From Rubrivivax sp. (GTDB lineage Bacteria; Pseudomonadota; Gammaproteobacteria; Burkholderiales; Burkholderiaceae_C), in contig JAIYCR010000052.1 in the NCBI GenBank assembly GCA_027487905.1, forward strand, positions 41,245 through 105,244: a DNA stretch of 64,000 bases, in the 5' to 3' direction. The notes under the pieces are model-generated. The model was not told the DNA's origin. It ran no database searches and saw nothing but the letters and a program-made list of their open reading frames with translations. Below, in pieces: positions 8,792-17,894 of the stretch. Both the position numbers and the translations under genes were made by a program. The first letter of the stretch is position 1. The number at the start of each line of letters is the position of its first letter.

Positions 8792-10768
8792 TCAGCCCCG
8801 GGCGCTGCCCGCAGGCTGCATCTCGTCGAACAGCGTGGCGGGGCGCGTCAGGTCGAAATCCACGTCCGCGCGTCCTTGCCGTACCGCCGTCCGCGCTGCC
8901 TGTATCGCCTCCTGGAGGTCGCGCGGCGCGAAGCCGAGCGCCCGCCCGTAGCGCTGCACCACCCGGGCCAGCGCGCGGGCCACCCGGTTGGGGTCACCCG
9001 CCTGCAGCGCATCCACCGCTTCGTTGCCCGCGCTGGCCGCAGCGCGCAGCAGTTCGCCGTCCGATTGGCCCAGGTGCACCGCCTTGTCCAGCGGCAGTCG
9101 CCGCAGCAGGTTCTGCACCTCGTCGTTGAGGCCCCAATGGCGGGCCACCGCAAGGGCGATCGAGTCGATGTCCACGCCCAGTACCGCGCAGGCGGCCTCC
9201 TGCTCGCCCATGCCATCGACGGCCGGGTCGGTGTCGGTGGCCGGCCGTGGCTGCATGAGCTGGGCGATCTGAACCGCTTCATCCGGGAAGTGATACCGCA
9301 GCAGCAATCGGCCCAGGTTCTGCAGCAGGGCCAACAGATAGACGACCTCTGCGTCGTAGCCAGCAGGCCGCAGCCGGACCGCCGTCCCGGCGGCCACGCG
9401 CGCTTGCTCCATCGCCTGGTCGAGCGCCTGGGCCTGGCGTGCATCCAGATGGCCGGGCCAGGGGCGAAGCGCCAGCGAGGCGCGCTGCACCCCGGTCAGG
9501 CCAACCATGGCGATCGCCCGCCGCAAGGTCAGGATCGGTTCGGTTCCGGCCAGCGGCGATGACTTCGCGCGGGCAGTGTTGACCAGCCTGAGCAGCTCGA
9601 AGCTCAGCCCCACGTCCATCAGCAGTTCGCCCGCCATCGCCCGACCGTGCGTGTTGCCCAGGCTCGTGATGCGGGCCACGCGGGCCTGCATGTCGCCCCG
9701 TGCGGGAAGGCCGCCGGCGGCCTGCAGACGGTCGAGCATCAGATGCAGCGCACCGCCGTCCGATCTGGCGTGGGATTCACGCCAGCCGTCCAGTGCGCGC
9801 AACAGGCTTCGGGCCGTGAAGTAGCGACGTGCCGGCTGGCGATCGGTGCTGCGGTTGACGATGGCCCGCAGCGGCTCGGGAATCGGGTGCGCGGTGGTCC
9901 AGGGCAGGCGAAGCAGGTCCCGCCCCAGCGGCGGCAGGCGGTCGGCCGCCACCGCGACATCGGCTTCATCCAGTGGTGCGGCACCCGACAGCAGCCGGTG
10001 CAGCAGCACGCCGCACATCAGCAGGTCACGGGCAGCGCTTTCGCGCTGCTGGCGAAGCTGGTCGGTCGGCCGCAGGCCCGATCGTTCCCGACCCGACAGG
10101 TTCTCCACTGGCTGCAGTTCGCCATCGGTCGTCCACAGGGCCTGCGCGGCCGGCGCGCCCCCCTGCGGCGCGACCGGCTCCCCAGCCACCTCGAGCCCGA
10201 GGATGCGCACCCGTCCCTGCGCGTCGATCAGCAGGTTGTGCAGTTGCAGGTCGCGGTGGAGCAATCCTGCGTCGTGCGCGAAGGCCAGTCCCTCCAGAAG
10301 CTGGCAGGCCCAGTCCACGGCTTCGGCAGCCGGCGGCGTTCCCCTGCGCAGCCGTTCAGCCCAGGTTTCGCCGAGTTCACGGTCCACGCTGACATAGGGC
10401 CAGCGGTCCTGCGTGTCGATCTCGACCACATGCGCCAGCGCCGGATGCTGCAAGCGCGACGCCGCGCGGACGCGACGCTGCCACTCCTCCTGCTCGGCCG
10501 GCGTGGCCGGTTGACGGCGAGGCAGCATCACGTGCAGTTCCTGGCCATGTCGCGGGTCGCGCGCCAGCCAGGTCATGCTGCGCTCGCTCTTGCCGACGAT
10601 CTGCACCAGTTCGAGCCGCCCGAAGCGGCGAACCGTCGGGCCCGGGGCGCGGGGCGCGCCGGCGGCGGATGAATCGGGCAGGGATGGATCGGTCACGGTG
10701 CCTGCATTCGACCGCAGCCCTCTGCGAGACCATCGCCGCATCAGCGGCGCAGCCACCCCCCATTTCAT
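8792..10768 (-). CDS. Degenerate Ser/Thr kinase-HDOD fusion protein
   Basis: About 658 residues in two parts. The N-terminal half looks like a Hanks-type protein kinase: the HRDLQLHNLLI catalytic loop keeps Asp and Asn, but the beta-3 lysine is not evident (QELHVMLPRR) and DFG is replaced by LGL, so it may be a pseudokinase. The C-terminal half is an HDOD domain (LLMDVGLSFELLRLVN, LRRAIAMVGL, LLALLQNLGRLLLRYHF), found in signalling proteins. No membrane segment is evident. The start is uncertain: ATG 10768, ATG 10741 or GTG 10696 are possible. It stands alone, divergent from trxA. Confidence 0.8.
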   Translation of the reverse strand: MKWGVAAPLMRRWSRRGLRSNAGTVTDPSLPDSSAAGAPRAPGPTVRRFGRLELVQIVGKSERSMTWLARDPRHGQELHVMLPRRQPATPAEQEEWQRRVRAASRLQHPALAHVVEIDTQDRWPYVSVDRELGETWAERLRRGTPPAAEAVDWACQLLEGLAFAHDAGLLHRDLQLHNLLIDAQGRVRILGLEVAGEPVAPQGGAPAAQALWTTDGELQPVENLSGRERSGLRPTDQLRQQRESAARDLLMCGVLLHRLLSGAAPLDEADVAVAADRLPPLGRDLLRLPWTTAHPIPEPLRAIVNRSTDRQPARRYFTARSLLRALDGWRESHARSDGGALHLMLDRLQAAGGLPARGDMQARVARITSLGNTHGRAMAGELLMDVGLSFELLRLVNTARAKSSPLAGTEPILTLRRAIAMVGLTGVQRASLALRPWPGHLDARQAQALDQAMEQARVAAGTAVRLRPAGYDAEVVYLLALLQNLGRLLLRYHFPDEAVQIAQLMQPRPATDTDPAVDGMGEQEAACAVLGVDIDSIALAVARHWGLNDEVQNLLRRLPLDKAVHLGQSDGELLRAAASAGNEAVDALQAGDPNRVARALARVVQRYGRALGFAPRDLQEAIQAARTAVRQGRADVDFDLTRPATLFDEMQPAGSARG

Positions 10769-10918
10769 CGGCCGGCGCCGGGCGGCGCCCTGGCGCGGTC
10801 GATGCGCGGGCCCGCTGTGAGAAACTCGGGGGGTGCCGGGGTTCGCATCGAGTCCCGGCCCTTCTGCACGCGGGGCGGCGTTCCGCCCGACAGCCCCGCC
10901 CGTGCCACGAGAGGCCCC

Positions 10919-11248
10919 ATGAGCAGCGAACACATCAAGCACGTTTCCGATTCGAGCTTCCAGAGCGACGTCCTCGACTCCAGCAAGCCCGTCCTGGTCG
11001 ACTACTGGGCTGAATGGTGCGGCCCGTGCAAGAGCCTGGCCCCGGTGCTCGACGAAGTCGCCGATACCTATGCCACCCGCCTGCAGGTGGCCAAGATGGA
11101 CGTCGACTCCAACCCGGACACCCCCGCTCGCATGGGCGTGCGCGGCATCCCGACGCTGATCCTCTTCAAGGGCGGCCAGCCGGTGGCGACCAAGGTGGGC
11201 ATGATGTCCAAGGCGCAGTTGACCGCCTTCATCGACAGCCACCTATAA
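10919..11248 (+). CDS. trxA: Thioredoxin
   Basis: General protein disulfide reductase of the cytosol, 109 residues. Active site WCGPC with C34 and C37, the following lysine, and the cis-proline motif GIPTLILF are all present. ATG 10919 is preceded by GAGAGG. The TAA stop is embedded in the TATAAT box of the rho promoter immediately downstream, giving the common trxA-rho order. Confidence 0.98.
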   Translation: MSSEHIKHVSDSSFQSDVLDSSKPVLVDYWAEWCGPCKSLAPVLDEVADTYATRLQVAKMDVDSNPDTPARMGVRGIPTLILFKGGQPVATKVGMMSKAQLTAFIDSHL

Positions 11249-11249
11249 T
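11219..11249 (+). promoter_or_regulatory. Promoter of rho, overlapping trxA 3' end
   Basis: TTGACC at 11219-11224 and a perfect TATAAT at 11244-11249 are separated by 19 bases. The -10 box contains the trxA stop codon. Transcription would start near 11256, leaving a leader of about 228 bases before rho. Confidence 0.65.
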
Positions 11250-11483
11250 TCAGGAAACGGAGCGGCCTCCACGCGAAGCTGCTCCCCCTGTGCCGAACCG
11301 GTTCGCGCCGGCCTCGGCCACCATCGGACCCAGCCCGGTCTCCACCTGAACGGTGTCGTCGGCAGGCCGATTGCCCCCCTTCCCCGCCTGGCGCCGCACC
11401 GCGCCCGTCCCCGCGGACCGATCGCGTCGAACGCGGCCCGTCCCGGGGCTTCCACCCAACGCTCCCAGCCTGGGCGTCTTTCC
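11250..11483 (+). promoter_or_regulatory. Long C-rich leader of rho
   Basis: A 234-base untranslated stretch between trxA and rho. From about 11321 on it is rich in C over G, with many CCC and TCC runs, like Rho utilisation sites. Rho represses itself by terminating in its own leader in other bacteria; the same is inferred here. No open frame that looks real and no strong hairpin with a U-tract was seen. Confidence 0.45.
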
Positions 11484-12746
11484 ATGCACCTGTCCGAACT
11501 GAAGGCGCTCCACGTCTCCGCCCTGATCCAGATGGGCGAGGCCTTGGAGATCGAGAACGTGGCCCGCCTGCGCAAGCAGGAACTGATGTTCGCCATCATG
11601 AAGAAGCGCGCCAAGGCCGGCGAGCAGGTCTTCGGCGATGGCGTGCTCGAGGTGCTGCCCGACGGGTTCGGCTTCCTGCGTGCACCCGATGCCAGCTACA
11701 TGGCGTCCACCGACGACATCTACCTGTCCCCCAGCCAGGTGCGGCGCTTCAACCTGCACACCGGCGACATGGTCGAGGGGGAGGTCCGGGTTCCCAAGGA
11801 CGGCGAGCGCTACTTCGCACTGGTCAAGGTCGACCGGGTGAACGGCGTCACGCCCGAGGAGAACAAGAACAAGATCATGTTCGAGAACCTGACGCCCCTT
11901 TTCCCGAAGGAGCAGTTCAAGCTCGAGCGCGACATCAAGAGCGAGGAGAACATCGTCGGGCGCATCGTCGACCTGGTCGCCCCCATCGGCAAGGGCCAGC
12001 GCGCACTGCTGGTGGCCCAGCCCAAGACCGGCAAGACGGTCATGATGCAGCAGCTGGCCCACGCGCTCGTGGCCAACTACCCCGAGGTCCACCTGATCGT
12101 GCTGCTCGTCGATGAGCGCCCCGAGGAGGTGACCGAGATGGTCCGCACCGTGCGGGGCGAGGTCATCAGCTCCACCTTCGACGAGCCTGCAGCCCGCCAC
12201 GTGCAGGTGGCCGAGATGGTCATCGAGCGCGCCAAGCGCCTGGTCGAGCTCAAGAAGGACGTGATCATCCTGCTCGACTCCATCACCCGCCTCGCCCGGG
12301 CCTACAACAACGTGCTGCCCTCGTCGGGCAAGGTGCTGACCGGCGGCGTCGATGCCAACGCGCTGCAGCGCCCCAAGCGTTTCTTCGGTGCCGCGCGCAA
12401 CGTCGAGGAAGGCGGCTCGCTCACCATCATCGGCACCGCGCTGATCGACACCGGCTCCAAGATGGACGAGGTGATCTACGAGGAATTCAAGGGCACCGGC
12501 AATTGCGAGATCCACCTCGACCGCCGCATGGCCGAGAAGCGGGTCTATCCGTCCATCCTGATCAACAAGTCGGGCACCCGGCGCGAAGAGCTTCTGCTCA
12601 AGCCGGAAATCCTCCAGAAGACCTGGATCCTTCGCAAGCTGCTCTATTCGATGGACGAGATCGAGGCGATGGAGTTCATCCTCGAGAAGATGAAGGCCAC
12701 CAAGAACAACCTCGACTTCTTCGACATGATGCGTCGAGGTGGTTGA
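11484..12746 (+). CDS. rho: Transcription termination factor Rho
   Basis: Hexameric RNA-dependent ATPase that ends transcription. At 420 residues it matches the E. coli length. N-terminal helical domain, then the cold-shock-like RNA-binding fold with DGFGFLR (60-66), Walker A PKTGKT (180-185), Walker B with ILLDSITR, the Q-loop [10 protein letters not shown] and the R-loop region near GTGNCEI. The ATG has no clear Shine-Dalgarno sequence. Its TGA overlaps the predicted rpmE -10 box. Confidence 0.99.
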   Translation: MHLSELKALHVSALIQMGEALEIENVARLRKQELMFAIMKKRAKAGEQVFGDGVLEVLPDGFGFLRAPDASYMASTDDIYLSPSQVRRFNLHTGDMVEGEVRVPKDGERYFALVKVDRVNGVTPEENKNKIMFENLTPLFPKEQFKLERDIKSEENIVGRIVDLVAPIGKGQRALLVAQPKTGKTVMMQQLAHALVANYPEVHLIVLLVDERPEEVTEMVRTVRGEVISSTFDEPAARHVQVAEMVIERAKRLVELKKDVIILLDSITRLARAYNNVLPSSGKVLTGGVDANALQRPKRFFGAARNVEEGGSLTIIGTALIDTGSKMDEVIYEEFKGTGNCEIHLDRRMAEKRVYPSILINKSGTRREELLLKPEILQKTWILRKLLYSMDEIEAMEFILEKMKATKNNLDFFDMMRRGG

Positions 12747-12750
12747 TAAT
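12721..12750 (+). promoter_or_regulatory. Promoter of rpmE, overlapping rho stop
   Basis: TCGACA (12721-12726) and GATAAT (12745-12750) with an 18-base spacer; each is five of six to consensus. The -10 box overlaps the rho stop codon, as the rho -10 overlaps the trxA stop. The leader to rpmE is about 86 bases and holds a run of eight T at 12761-12768 without a preceding stem. Confidence 0.5.
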
Positions 12751-12842
12751 TTCGGGTTGATTTTTTTTCCACCGGGCAAGTACGCTCACGCGGCATCGAT
12801 GCGATCCCGTGGCGCGGCTACCCACCAGCCAAGGCGCTCCCC

Positions 12843-13103
12843 ATGAAAGAAGGCATTCACCCCAACTACCGCGAAGTCTGCTTCGTGGACCTGTCCAACG
12901 GTTTCAAGTTCGTCACGCGTTCGTGCGCCCAGACGAAGGAGATGATCAAGATGGACGACGGGCGCGAACTGCCGCTCTTCAAGCTCGAGACCACGAGCGA
13001 GAGCCACCCCTTCTACACCGGCACCCAGAAGAGCATCGACTCGCTGGGTGGCCGCGTCGAGAAGTTCCGCAACAAGTTCGCCAAGCTGGGCATGAAGAAG
13101 TAA
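12843..13103 (+). CDS. rpmE2: 50S ribosomal protein L31 type B
   Basis: Large-subunit ribosomal protein of 86 residues. The start [12 protein letters not shown], the FKFVTRS strand and the C-terminal VEKFRNKF are typical of the longer type B, which lacks the zinc-binding cysteines of type A. Two cysteines occur (positions 13 and 28), but not as a CxxC pair. A strong terminator follows. Confidence 0.97.
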   Translation: MKEGIHPNYREVCFVDLSNGFKFVTRSCAQTKEMIKMDDGRELPLFKLETTSESHPFYTGTQKSIDSLGGRVEKFRNKFAKLGMKK

Positions 13104-13149
13104 GGCCCGTCGGCCTGCGGCCCCGAGCCTGCTGCGTGCGAGCGCAAAC

Positions 13150-13178
13150 GAAGGCAGCCCCCAGGGCTGCCTTCTTCA
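13150..13178 (+). terminator. Rho-independent terminator after rpmE
   Basis: An 11-base-pair stem, GAAGGCAGCCC against GGGCTGCCTTC, with a three-base loop at 13161-13163, is followed by a short T-rich stretch. It closes the rpmE transcript before the glycosyltransferase gene. Confidence 0.85.
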
Positions 13179-13254
13179 TTTGCGAAGCCTGCATCGCGGC
13201 CCTTCCCTGTCCTGCGGGCCGCCAGACGGCCCTGATCCTGTGCGGTGACCGACG

Positions 13255-14940
13255 ATGAGCCTTGCACCTGCGCGGCCCGCGGTGGTCGGCATCGAGAACG
13301 CCCGCCGCCTGCCCCGGGTGGCGCTGCTGCTGTTCTGCGCCGCCTACGTGCTGCCCGGCCTCTTCGGCCGCGACCCCTGGAAGAACGCCGACATCACCGC
13401 CTTCGGCTTCATGGCCAGCCTGGCGCGCGGCGACTCATCCTGGCTCGATCCTCGCCTGGGCGGTCTGGCCGCCGATGGTGGCCTGCTTCCCTACTGGGTC
13501 GGCGCGCTGGCCATCCAGGCGCTGGGACCGGTCCTGGGGGCGCCGCTCGCGGCACGGCTGCCCTTCGCGCTGATGCTGCTGGGGGTGCTGGCCCTGAGCT
13601 GGTACGCCTGCTATCACCTGGCCCGAACCGAAGCCGCCCAGCCGGTGAGTCTGCCCTTCGGCGGTGGCGCCAGCCCCGTCGACTACTCACGTGCCGTGGC
13701 CGACGGCGCGGTGCTGGCCCTGATCGCCTCGCTCGGCCTGCTCCAGCTCGGTCACGAGACCACGCCCGAGCTGGTGCAGCTCTTCGGCGTCTCGCTTCTG
13801 CTCTACGCGCTGGCCGCCTGCCCGTTTCGCGGCTGGGCGCCGCGGGTGGCCGTGCTGGTGGCGCTGCCCGTCGTGGCCGCCAGCGGTGCGCCGCTGCTGG
13901 CGGCAGCGCTCGGCGCCGCGGCCGTCGTGCTGTGCCTGCGTTCGAGCTACGCGCCCACGCGGGGTTTCGCGGCCTGGGCGGCCGTGTCCACGCTGCTGGC
14001 CGCCCTGATCCTCCTGGGCCTGGGCGCTGGCAGCTCGAGGCTGGAACCCTACCGGTCGGTGGACGAGGCCTTGTCCACGCTGCGGCTGCTGGCCTGGTTC
14101 ACCTGGCCTTGCCTGCCCCTGGCGCTGCTCACCCTGTGGCGCTGGCGCGCACAGATCGACAAGCGCCACATCGCCGTGCCCCTGCTCGGTGTGCTCATCG
14201 TGCTGGCGGCCTTCCTGGCCGCCCGGGGCTCGGACCGCACGCTGCTGCTGGCGCTGCCCGGTCTGGCCGTGCTGGCCGCCTTCGCGCTGCCCACGCTCAA
14301 GCGGGCCTTCACCGCCGCGGTCGACTGGTTCTCGGTCTTCTTCTTCAGCGTCAGCGCGCTGGTGATCTGGGTGATCTACCTCGCGATGCAGACGGGTTGG
14401 CCGTCTCAGCCCGCGGCCAACGTGAGGCGGCTGGCCCCCGGCTTCCTGCCCGCGTTCTCCCCGGTCGAGCTGGCCGTGGGGGCCTTGGCGACGGTGGCCT
14501 GGCTGGGCTTGGTGCGCTGGCGCGTGGGCAGGCACCAGCACCCGCTGTGGAAGAGCATGGTGCTGCCCGCCAGCGGCGTGGCCTTGTGCTGGACGCTGCT
14601 GATGAGCCTGTGGCTGCCGCTGCTCGATCACGCCCGCAGCCACCGCCCGCTGGTGCAGCGCATCGAGCCCCACATCGTGGCCGGTCGCTGCATCTGGGCG
14701 CCGGGCGCACCGAAGAGCCTCGTCGCCGCGCTCGAACACGCCCGCAGCGAGCGCGTCTACGCACTGGACGAAAGCGCGGCCAGGGCCTGCGCAACGCGGC
14801 TGCAGGTTCGATCCCGGCTGGCCCACCGCGACCGGGCCGACCGGATCGGTCCGGGTTGGGAATTCGTGGCCCGAGCGCAGCATCCCAGCGACCGGGATGG
14901 CTGGGTGCTCGTCTACCGGCGCTCGGCCTCCAGCCCCTGA
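13255..14940 (+). CDS. ArnT/PMT-like membrane glycosyltransferase
   Basis: A 561-residue integral membrane protein with about ten to twelve hydrophobic segments and a soluble C-terminal part. After the first segment comes GRDPWKNADI, matching the acidic loop motif of ArnT/PMT GT-C transferases (family GRDEWK-like), expected to face the periplasm and bind a polyprenyl-phosphate sugar donor. The acceptor is unknown; lipid A, glycan or protein are possible. It sits alone after the L31 terminator, and its 3' end overlaps the convergent phoR gene by 28 bases. Confidence 0.75.
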   Translation: MSLAPARPAVVGIENARRLPRVALLLFCAAYVLPGLFGRDPWKNADITAFGFMASLARGDSSWLDPRLGGLAADGGLLPYWVGALAIQALGPVLGAPLAARLPFALMLLGVLALSWYACYHLARTEAAQPVSLPFGGGASPVDYSRAVADGAVLALIASLGLLQLGHETTPELVQLFGVSLLLYALAACPFRGWAPRVAVLVALPVVAASGAPLLAAALGAAAVVLCLRSSYAPTRGFAAWAAVSTLLAALILLGLGAGSSRLEPYRSVDEALSTLRLLAWFTWPCLPLALLTLWRWRAQIDKRHIAVPLLGVLIVLAAFLAARGSDRTLLLALPGLAVLAAFALPTLKRAFTAAVDWFSVFFFSVSALVIWVIYLAMQTGWPSQPAANVRRLAPGFLPAFSPVELAVGALATVAWLGLVRWRVGRHQHPLWKSMVLPASGVALCWTLLMSLWLPLLDHARSHRPLVQRIEPHIVAGRCIWAPGAPKSLVAALEHARSERVYALDESAARACATRLQVRSRLAHRDRADRIGPGWEFVARAQHPSDRDGWVLVYRRSASSP

Positions 14941-16298
14941 AGCGCTGACGCGATGCCCACCACCGGTACCGGCGCGGCAGGCGAGGGACGCACCCGGTTG
15001 GCCGGCAGCAGGATGCGGAAGGTCGAGCCGCGGCCGGGCTCGCTGTCGATCTCCAGTCGCCCGCCGTGGCGCTGCACCACGTGCTTGACGATGGAAAGGC
15101 CCAGCCCCGTGCCGCCCGTCTCGCGCGAACGGCTGCCGTCGACCCGATAGAAACGCTCGGTGAGCCGGGCGATGTGCTCGCGCGCGATGCCGATGCCGGT
15201 GTCGCTGACCGCCAGTTCGACGCCCCCGTCACCGAGCTGCCGGCTGGTCACCCTCACCTGCCCGCCCTCGGGCGTGTAGCGCACTGCGTTGGACACGAGG
15301 TTGGACACCGCGCTCGTGAGCTCCGCCTCCGCCCCGGCCAGCTCGAGCGCCGGCGCGGGCTCGACTGAAACGCGGTGACGTCCGGCTGACAGCGCCTGCG
15401 CGTCCAGCTGGATCTGCGACAGCAGGGGCTGCAACGCGATCCATCGGTCCACCGTGGGACGCGGGCTGCCCTCCAGCTGGGCCAGGGTCAGCAGATCGTT
15501 CACCAGCGAACGCATGCGCAGCGTCTGCTGGCCCATCAATTCCAGCACCCGCCGGCGCTCCGCGTCGGACAAGGGCAGCGTGGCCATTGAATCGACGAAA
15601 CCGGAAAGCACCGTCAAGGGCGTGCGGATCTCATGGGACACGTTGGCGACGAAATCGCGCCGCATCACGTCAGCGCGCTCCCGTTCGGTGATGTCCTGCG
15701 ACAGCACCAGCTTCAAACCATCGCCATATCGCCGCACCAGCACCGACAGCGTGCCCACGCCCGCCGGCCGCGGCAGGTGCACCGCTTCATCGAACACGCC
15801 CGCCTGCAGGTAGGCCACGAAGGCGGGCGAGCGCACGAGGTTGGTGATGCGCTGGCGCAGGTCGCGGTGACGTTCCAGGCCGAAATGTTCGGCACCCAGC
15901 GAGTTGCACCACTCGATCTGATCGGAGGCGTCCAGCAGCACCACGCCATTGGGCGAGGCCTCGATCCCCGACAGGAACTGCTGGCGTCGCTGCTGTTCCT
16001 CGGTCAAGGCCCGTTCGCGCCGGCGCATGCCTTTTTCGGCGAGGTAGCCCAGTTCGCCCCAGAAGCCCCGATCGCGCGGCGCGGGTTGAGCCTGGTCGCC
16101 GCGAAGCCACTCGGCATGGCGCCAGGCCTTCAGCGAATCCAGCAGGCATCCCAGCGACGTGCCCGCCAGTGCTCCGACCAGCGCCGTGGCGGCAGCCCAG
16201 TCCGACAGGCCCGCCAGCTGACCCAGCCCGAGGCCCAGGAGGCCGAACAGGGCGGTGAAGGCCACCACGCGGGCAGCGCGAGCGAGCAGGCCGTCCAT
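14913..16298 (-). CDS. phoR: Phosphate regulon sensor histidine kinase PhoR
   Basis: Membrane sensor kinase of 461 residues controlling the Pho regulon. Two hydrophobic segments at about 10-55, a PAS-like region at about 110-205 (ASPNGVVLLD), the phosphoacceptor H222 in NVSHEIRTPL, and the ATPase boxes (LVSNAVRYTP, DTGIGI, GGTGLGLSIVKH). Last gene of the pst-phoU cluster, 81 bases after phoU. Its normal partner phoB, which usually lies between phoU and phoR in this order, is absent. Confidence 0.95.
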   Translation of the reverse strand: MDGLLARAARVVAFTALFGLLGLGLGQLAGLSDWAAATALVGALAGTSLGCLLDSLKAWRHAEWLRGDQAQPAPRDRGFWGELGYLAEKGMRRRERALTEEQQRRQQFLSGIEASPNGVVLLDASDQIEWCNSLGAEHFGLERHRDLRQRITNLVRSPAFVAYLQAGVFDEAVHLPRPAGVGTLSVLVRRYGDGLKLVLSQDITERERADVMRRDFVANVSHEIRTPLTVLSGFVDSMATLPLSDAERRRVLELMGQQTLRMRSLVNDLLTLAQLEGSPRPTVDRWIALQPLLSQIQLDAQALSAGRHRVSVEPAPALELAGAEAELTSAVSNLVSNAVRYTPEGGQVRVTSRQLGDGGVELAVSDTGIGIAREHIARLTERFYRVDGSRSRETGGTGLGLSIVKHVVQRHGGRLEIDSEPGRGSTFRILLPANRVRPSPAAPVPVVGIASALQGLEAERR

Positions 16299-16379
16299 GT
16301 TCGGGCGTTCGGGGCGGCTGGGATCGGCGCGTGGGTGTCCGGGTGGGCTTTGCAGCGCAGCCCGGTCAGGCCCGGGCGA

Positions 16380-17087
16380 TCAGCGGACCGCGTTCTCCAC
16401 GCTGTCCAGCGGCGAGTGGCGCACGTCGGTGCCCTTGACCACATAGATGATGGCCTCGGCGATGTTCTTGCCATGGTCGCCGATGCGCTCGATGGCCTTG
16501 GCGACGAAGACCAGGTCGATGCTCGAGCTGATGGTGCGCGGGTCTTCCATCATGTAGGTGATGAGCTTGCGCATCAGACCGTCGAACTCCTGGTCGATCT
16601 GGTCATCCTGCTTGAGCACTTCCACCGCCTGGGCGGTGTCCAGCCGGGCGAAGGCGTCCAGCGCCTTCCTCAACTGGTTGATCGCGAGCTCGGCCTCGAA
16701 CTGCAGGTCGGACACCGGCACCCGCAGCCGGATGGACATGCCCGTGTTGATCAGGCGCTGCACGGTGCGGGCGATGCGAGCGGCCTCGTCGCCCACCCGC
16801 TCCAGATTGGCGATGGTCTTGGAGATGGCGATCAGCAGCCGCAGGTCGCGTGCGGTCGGCTGGCGCCGGGCGATGATCGCGGACAGGTCGTGGTCGATGT
16901 CGACCTCCATCGCGTTCACCCGCTCTTCCTGGCGCAGCACGACGGAGGCGATGTCGCCATCGAACTGCGACAGCGCGTGGACAGCCTGGGCGACCTGGCT
17001 TTCCACCAGCCCGCCCATCTCGAGCACGCGGCCGGAGATGGTGCTGAGCTCGGCGTCGAACTGCGTCGAGAGATGCTTGTCGGTCAT
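16380..17087 (-). CDS. phoU: Phosphate-specific transport system accessory protein PhoU
   Basis: Couples Pst transporter activity to PhoR; a negative regulator of the Pho regulon. The 235 residues form two tandem three-helix repeats, each with a metal-site signature: ANLERVGDEAARIA in the first and KAIERIGDHGKNIAE in the second. Eighteen bases after pstB. Confidence 0.97.
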   Translation of the reverse strand: MTDKHLSTQFDAELSTISGRVLEMGGLVESQVAQAVHALSQFDGDIASVVLRQEERVNAMEVDIDHDLSAIIARRQPTARDLRLLIAISKTIANLERVGDEAARIARTVQRLINTGMSIRLRVPVSDLQFEAELAINQLRKALDAFARLDTAQAVEVLKQDDQIDQEFDGLMRKLITYMMEDPRTISSSIDLVFVAKAIERIGDHGKNIAEAIIYVVKGTDVRHSPLDSVENAVR

Positions 17088-17105
17088 GGGCGCTCCGTTG
17101 CCCGG

Positions 17106-17891
17106 TCAGCCGAAGCGACCGGTGATGTAGTCCTCGGTGTCCTTCTTCTTCGGCTTCATGAAGAGCTCCGAAGTGGGGCCGAACTCGACCAGGTCGCCCA
17201 GGTACATGTAGGCGGTGTAGTCGGAGCAGCGAGCAGCCTGCTGCATGTTGTGGGTGACGATCATCACCGTGTAGTCGCTCTTGAGCTCGTGGATGAGCTC
17301 CTCGATCTTGCCGGTGGAGATGGGGTCCAGTGCCGAACAGGGTTCGTCGAGCAGCAGCACCTCGGGCTTGATGGCAATGCCGCGGGCGATGCACAGGCGC
17401 TGCTGCTGCCCGCCCGACAGGCTCGAGCCGCTCTGGCCGAGCTTGTCCTTCACCTCGTTCCAGAGTGCTGCCTTCTTCAGCGCCCACTCGACGCGCTCAT
17501 CCATCTCCACCCGCGGCAGCTGCTCGAACAGCCGCACGCCGAAGGCGATGTTGTCGTAGATGGACATCGGGAAGGGCGTGGGCTTCTGGAACACCATGCC
17601 GATCTTGGCCCGGATCAGGCTCACATCCAGCTTGCTCTTGAGCACGTCCTCGCCGTCCAGCGCCACCAGTCCCTCGGCGCGCTGCTCGGGGTAGAGCTCG
17701 AACATGCGGTTGAACACCCGCAGCAGCGTGCTCTTGCCGCAGCCGGACGGCCCGATGAAGGCGGTGACCTTGCGCTCGGGAATGTCCAGGTTGATGTGCT
17801 TGAGCGCATGGAACTTCCCGTAGTAGAAGTTCAGGTCACGCACCGAGATCTTCACCCGCTCGTGGCTGGGCAGATCGACTTTCGCGTCCAT
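17106..17891 (-). CDS. pstB: Phosphate ABC transporter ATP-binding protein PstB
   Basis: ATPase of the high-affinity phosphate importer, 261 residues. Walker [10 protein letters not shown] (47-55), Q-loop [10 protein letters not shown], signature SLSGGQQQR (about 157-165), Walker B LLLDEP (179-184) and the switch His in VTHNMQQA. Separated from pstA by three bases. Confidence 0.98.
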   Translation of the reverse strand: MDAKVDLPSHERVKISVRDLNFYYGKFHALKHINLDIPERKVTAFIGPSGCGKSTLLRVFNRMFELYPEQRAEGLVALDGEDVLKSKLDVSLIRAKIGMVFQKPTPFPMSIYDNIAFGVRLFEQLPRVEMDERVEWALKKAALWNEVKDKLGQSGSSLSGGQQQRLCIARGIAIKPEVLLLDEPCSALDPISTGKIEELIHELKSDYTVMIVTHNMQQAARCSDYTAYMYLGDLVEFGPTSELFMKPKKKDTEDYITGRFG

Positions 17892-17894
17892 GGA

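Noticed and set aside
12761..12768. Run of eight T as a rho terminator
   Set aside because: No stem precedes it; more likely part of the rpmE leader.
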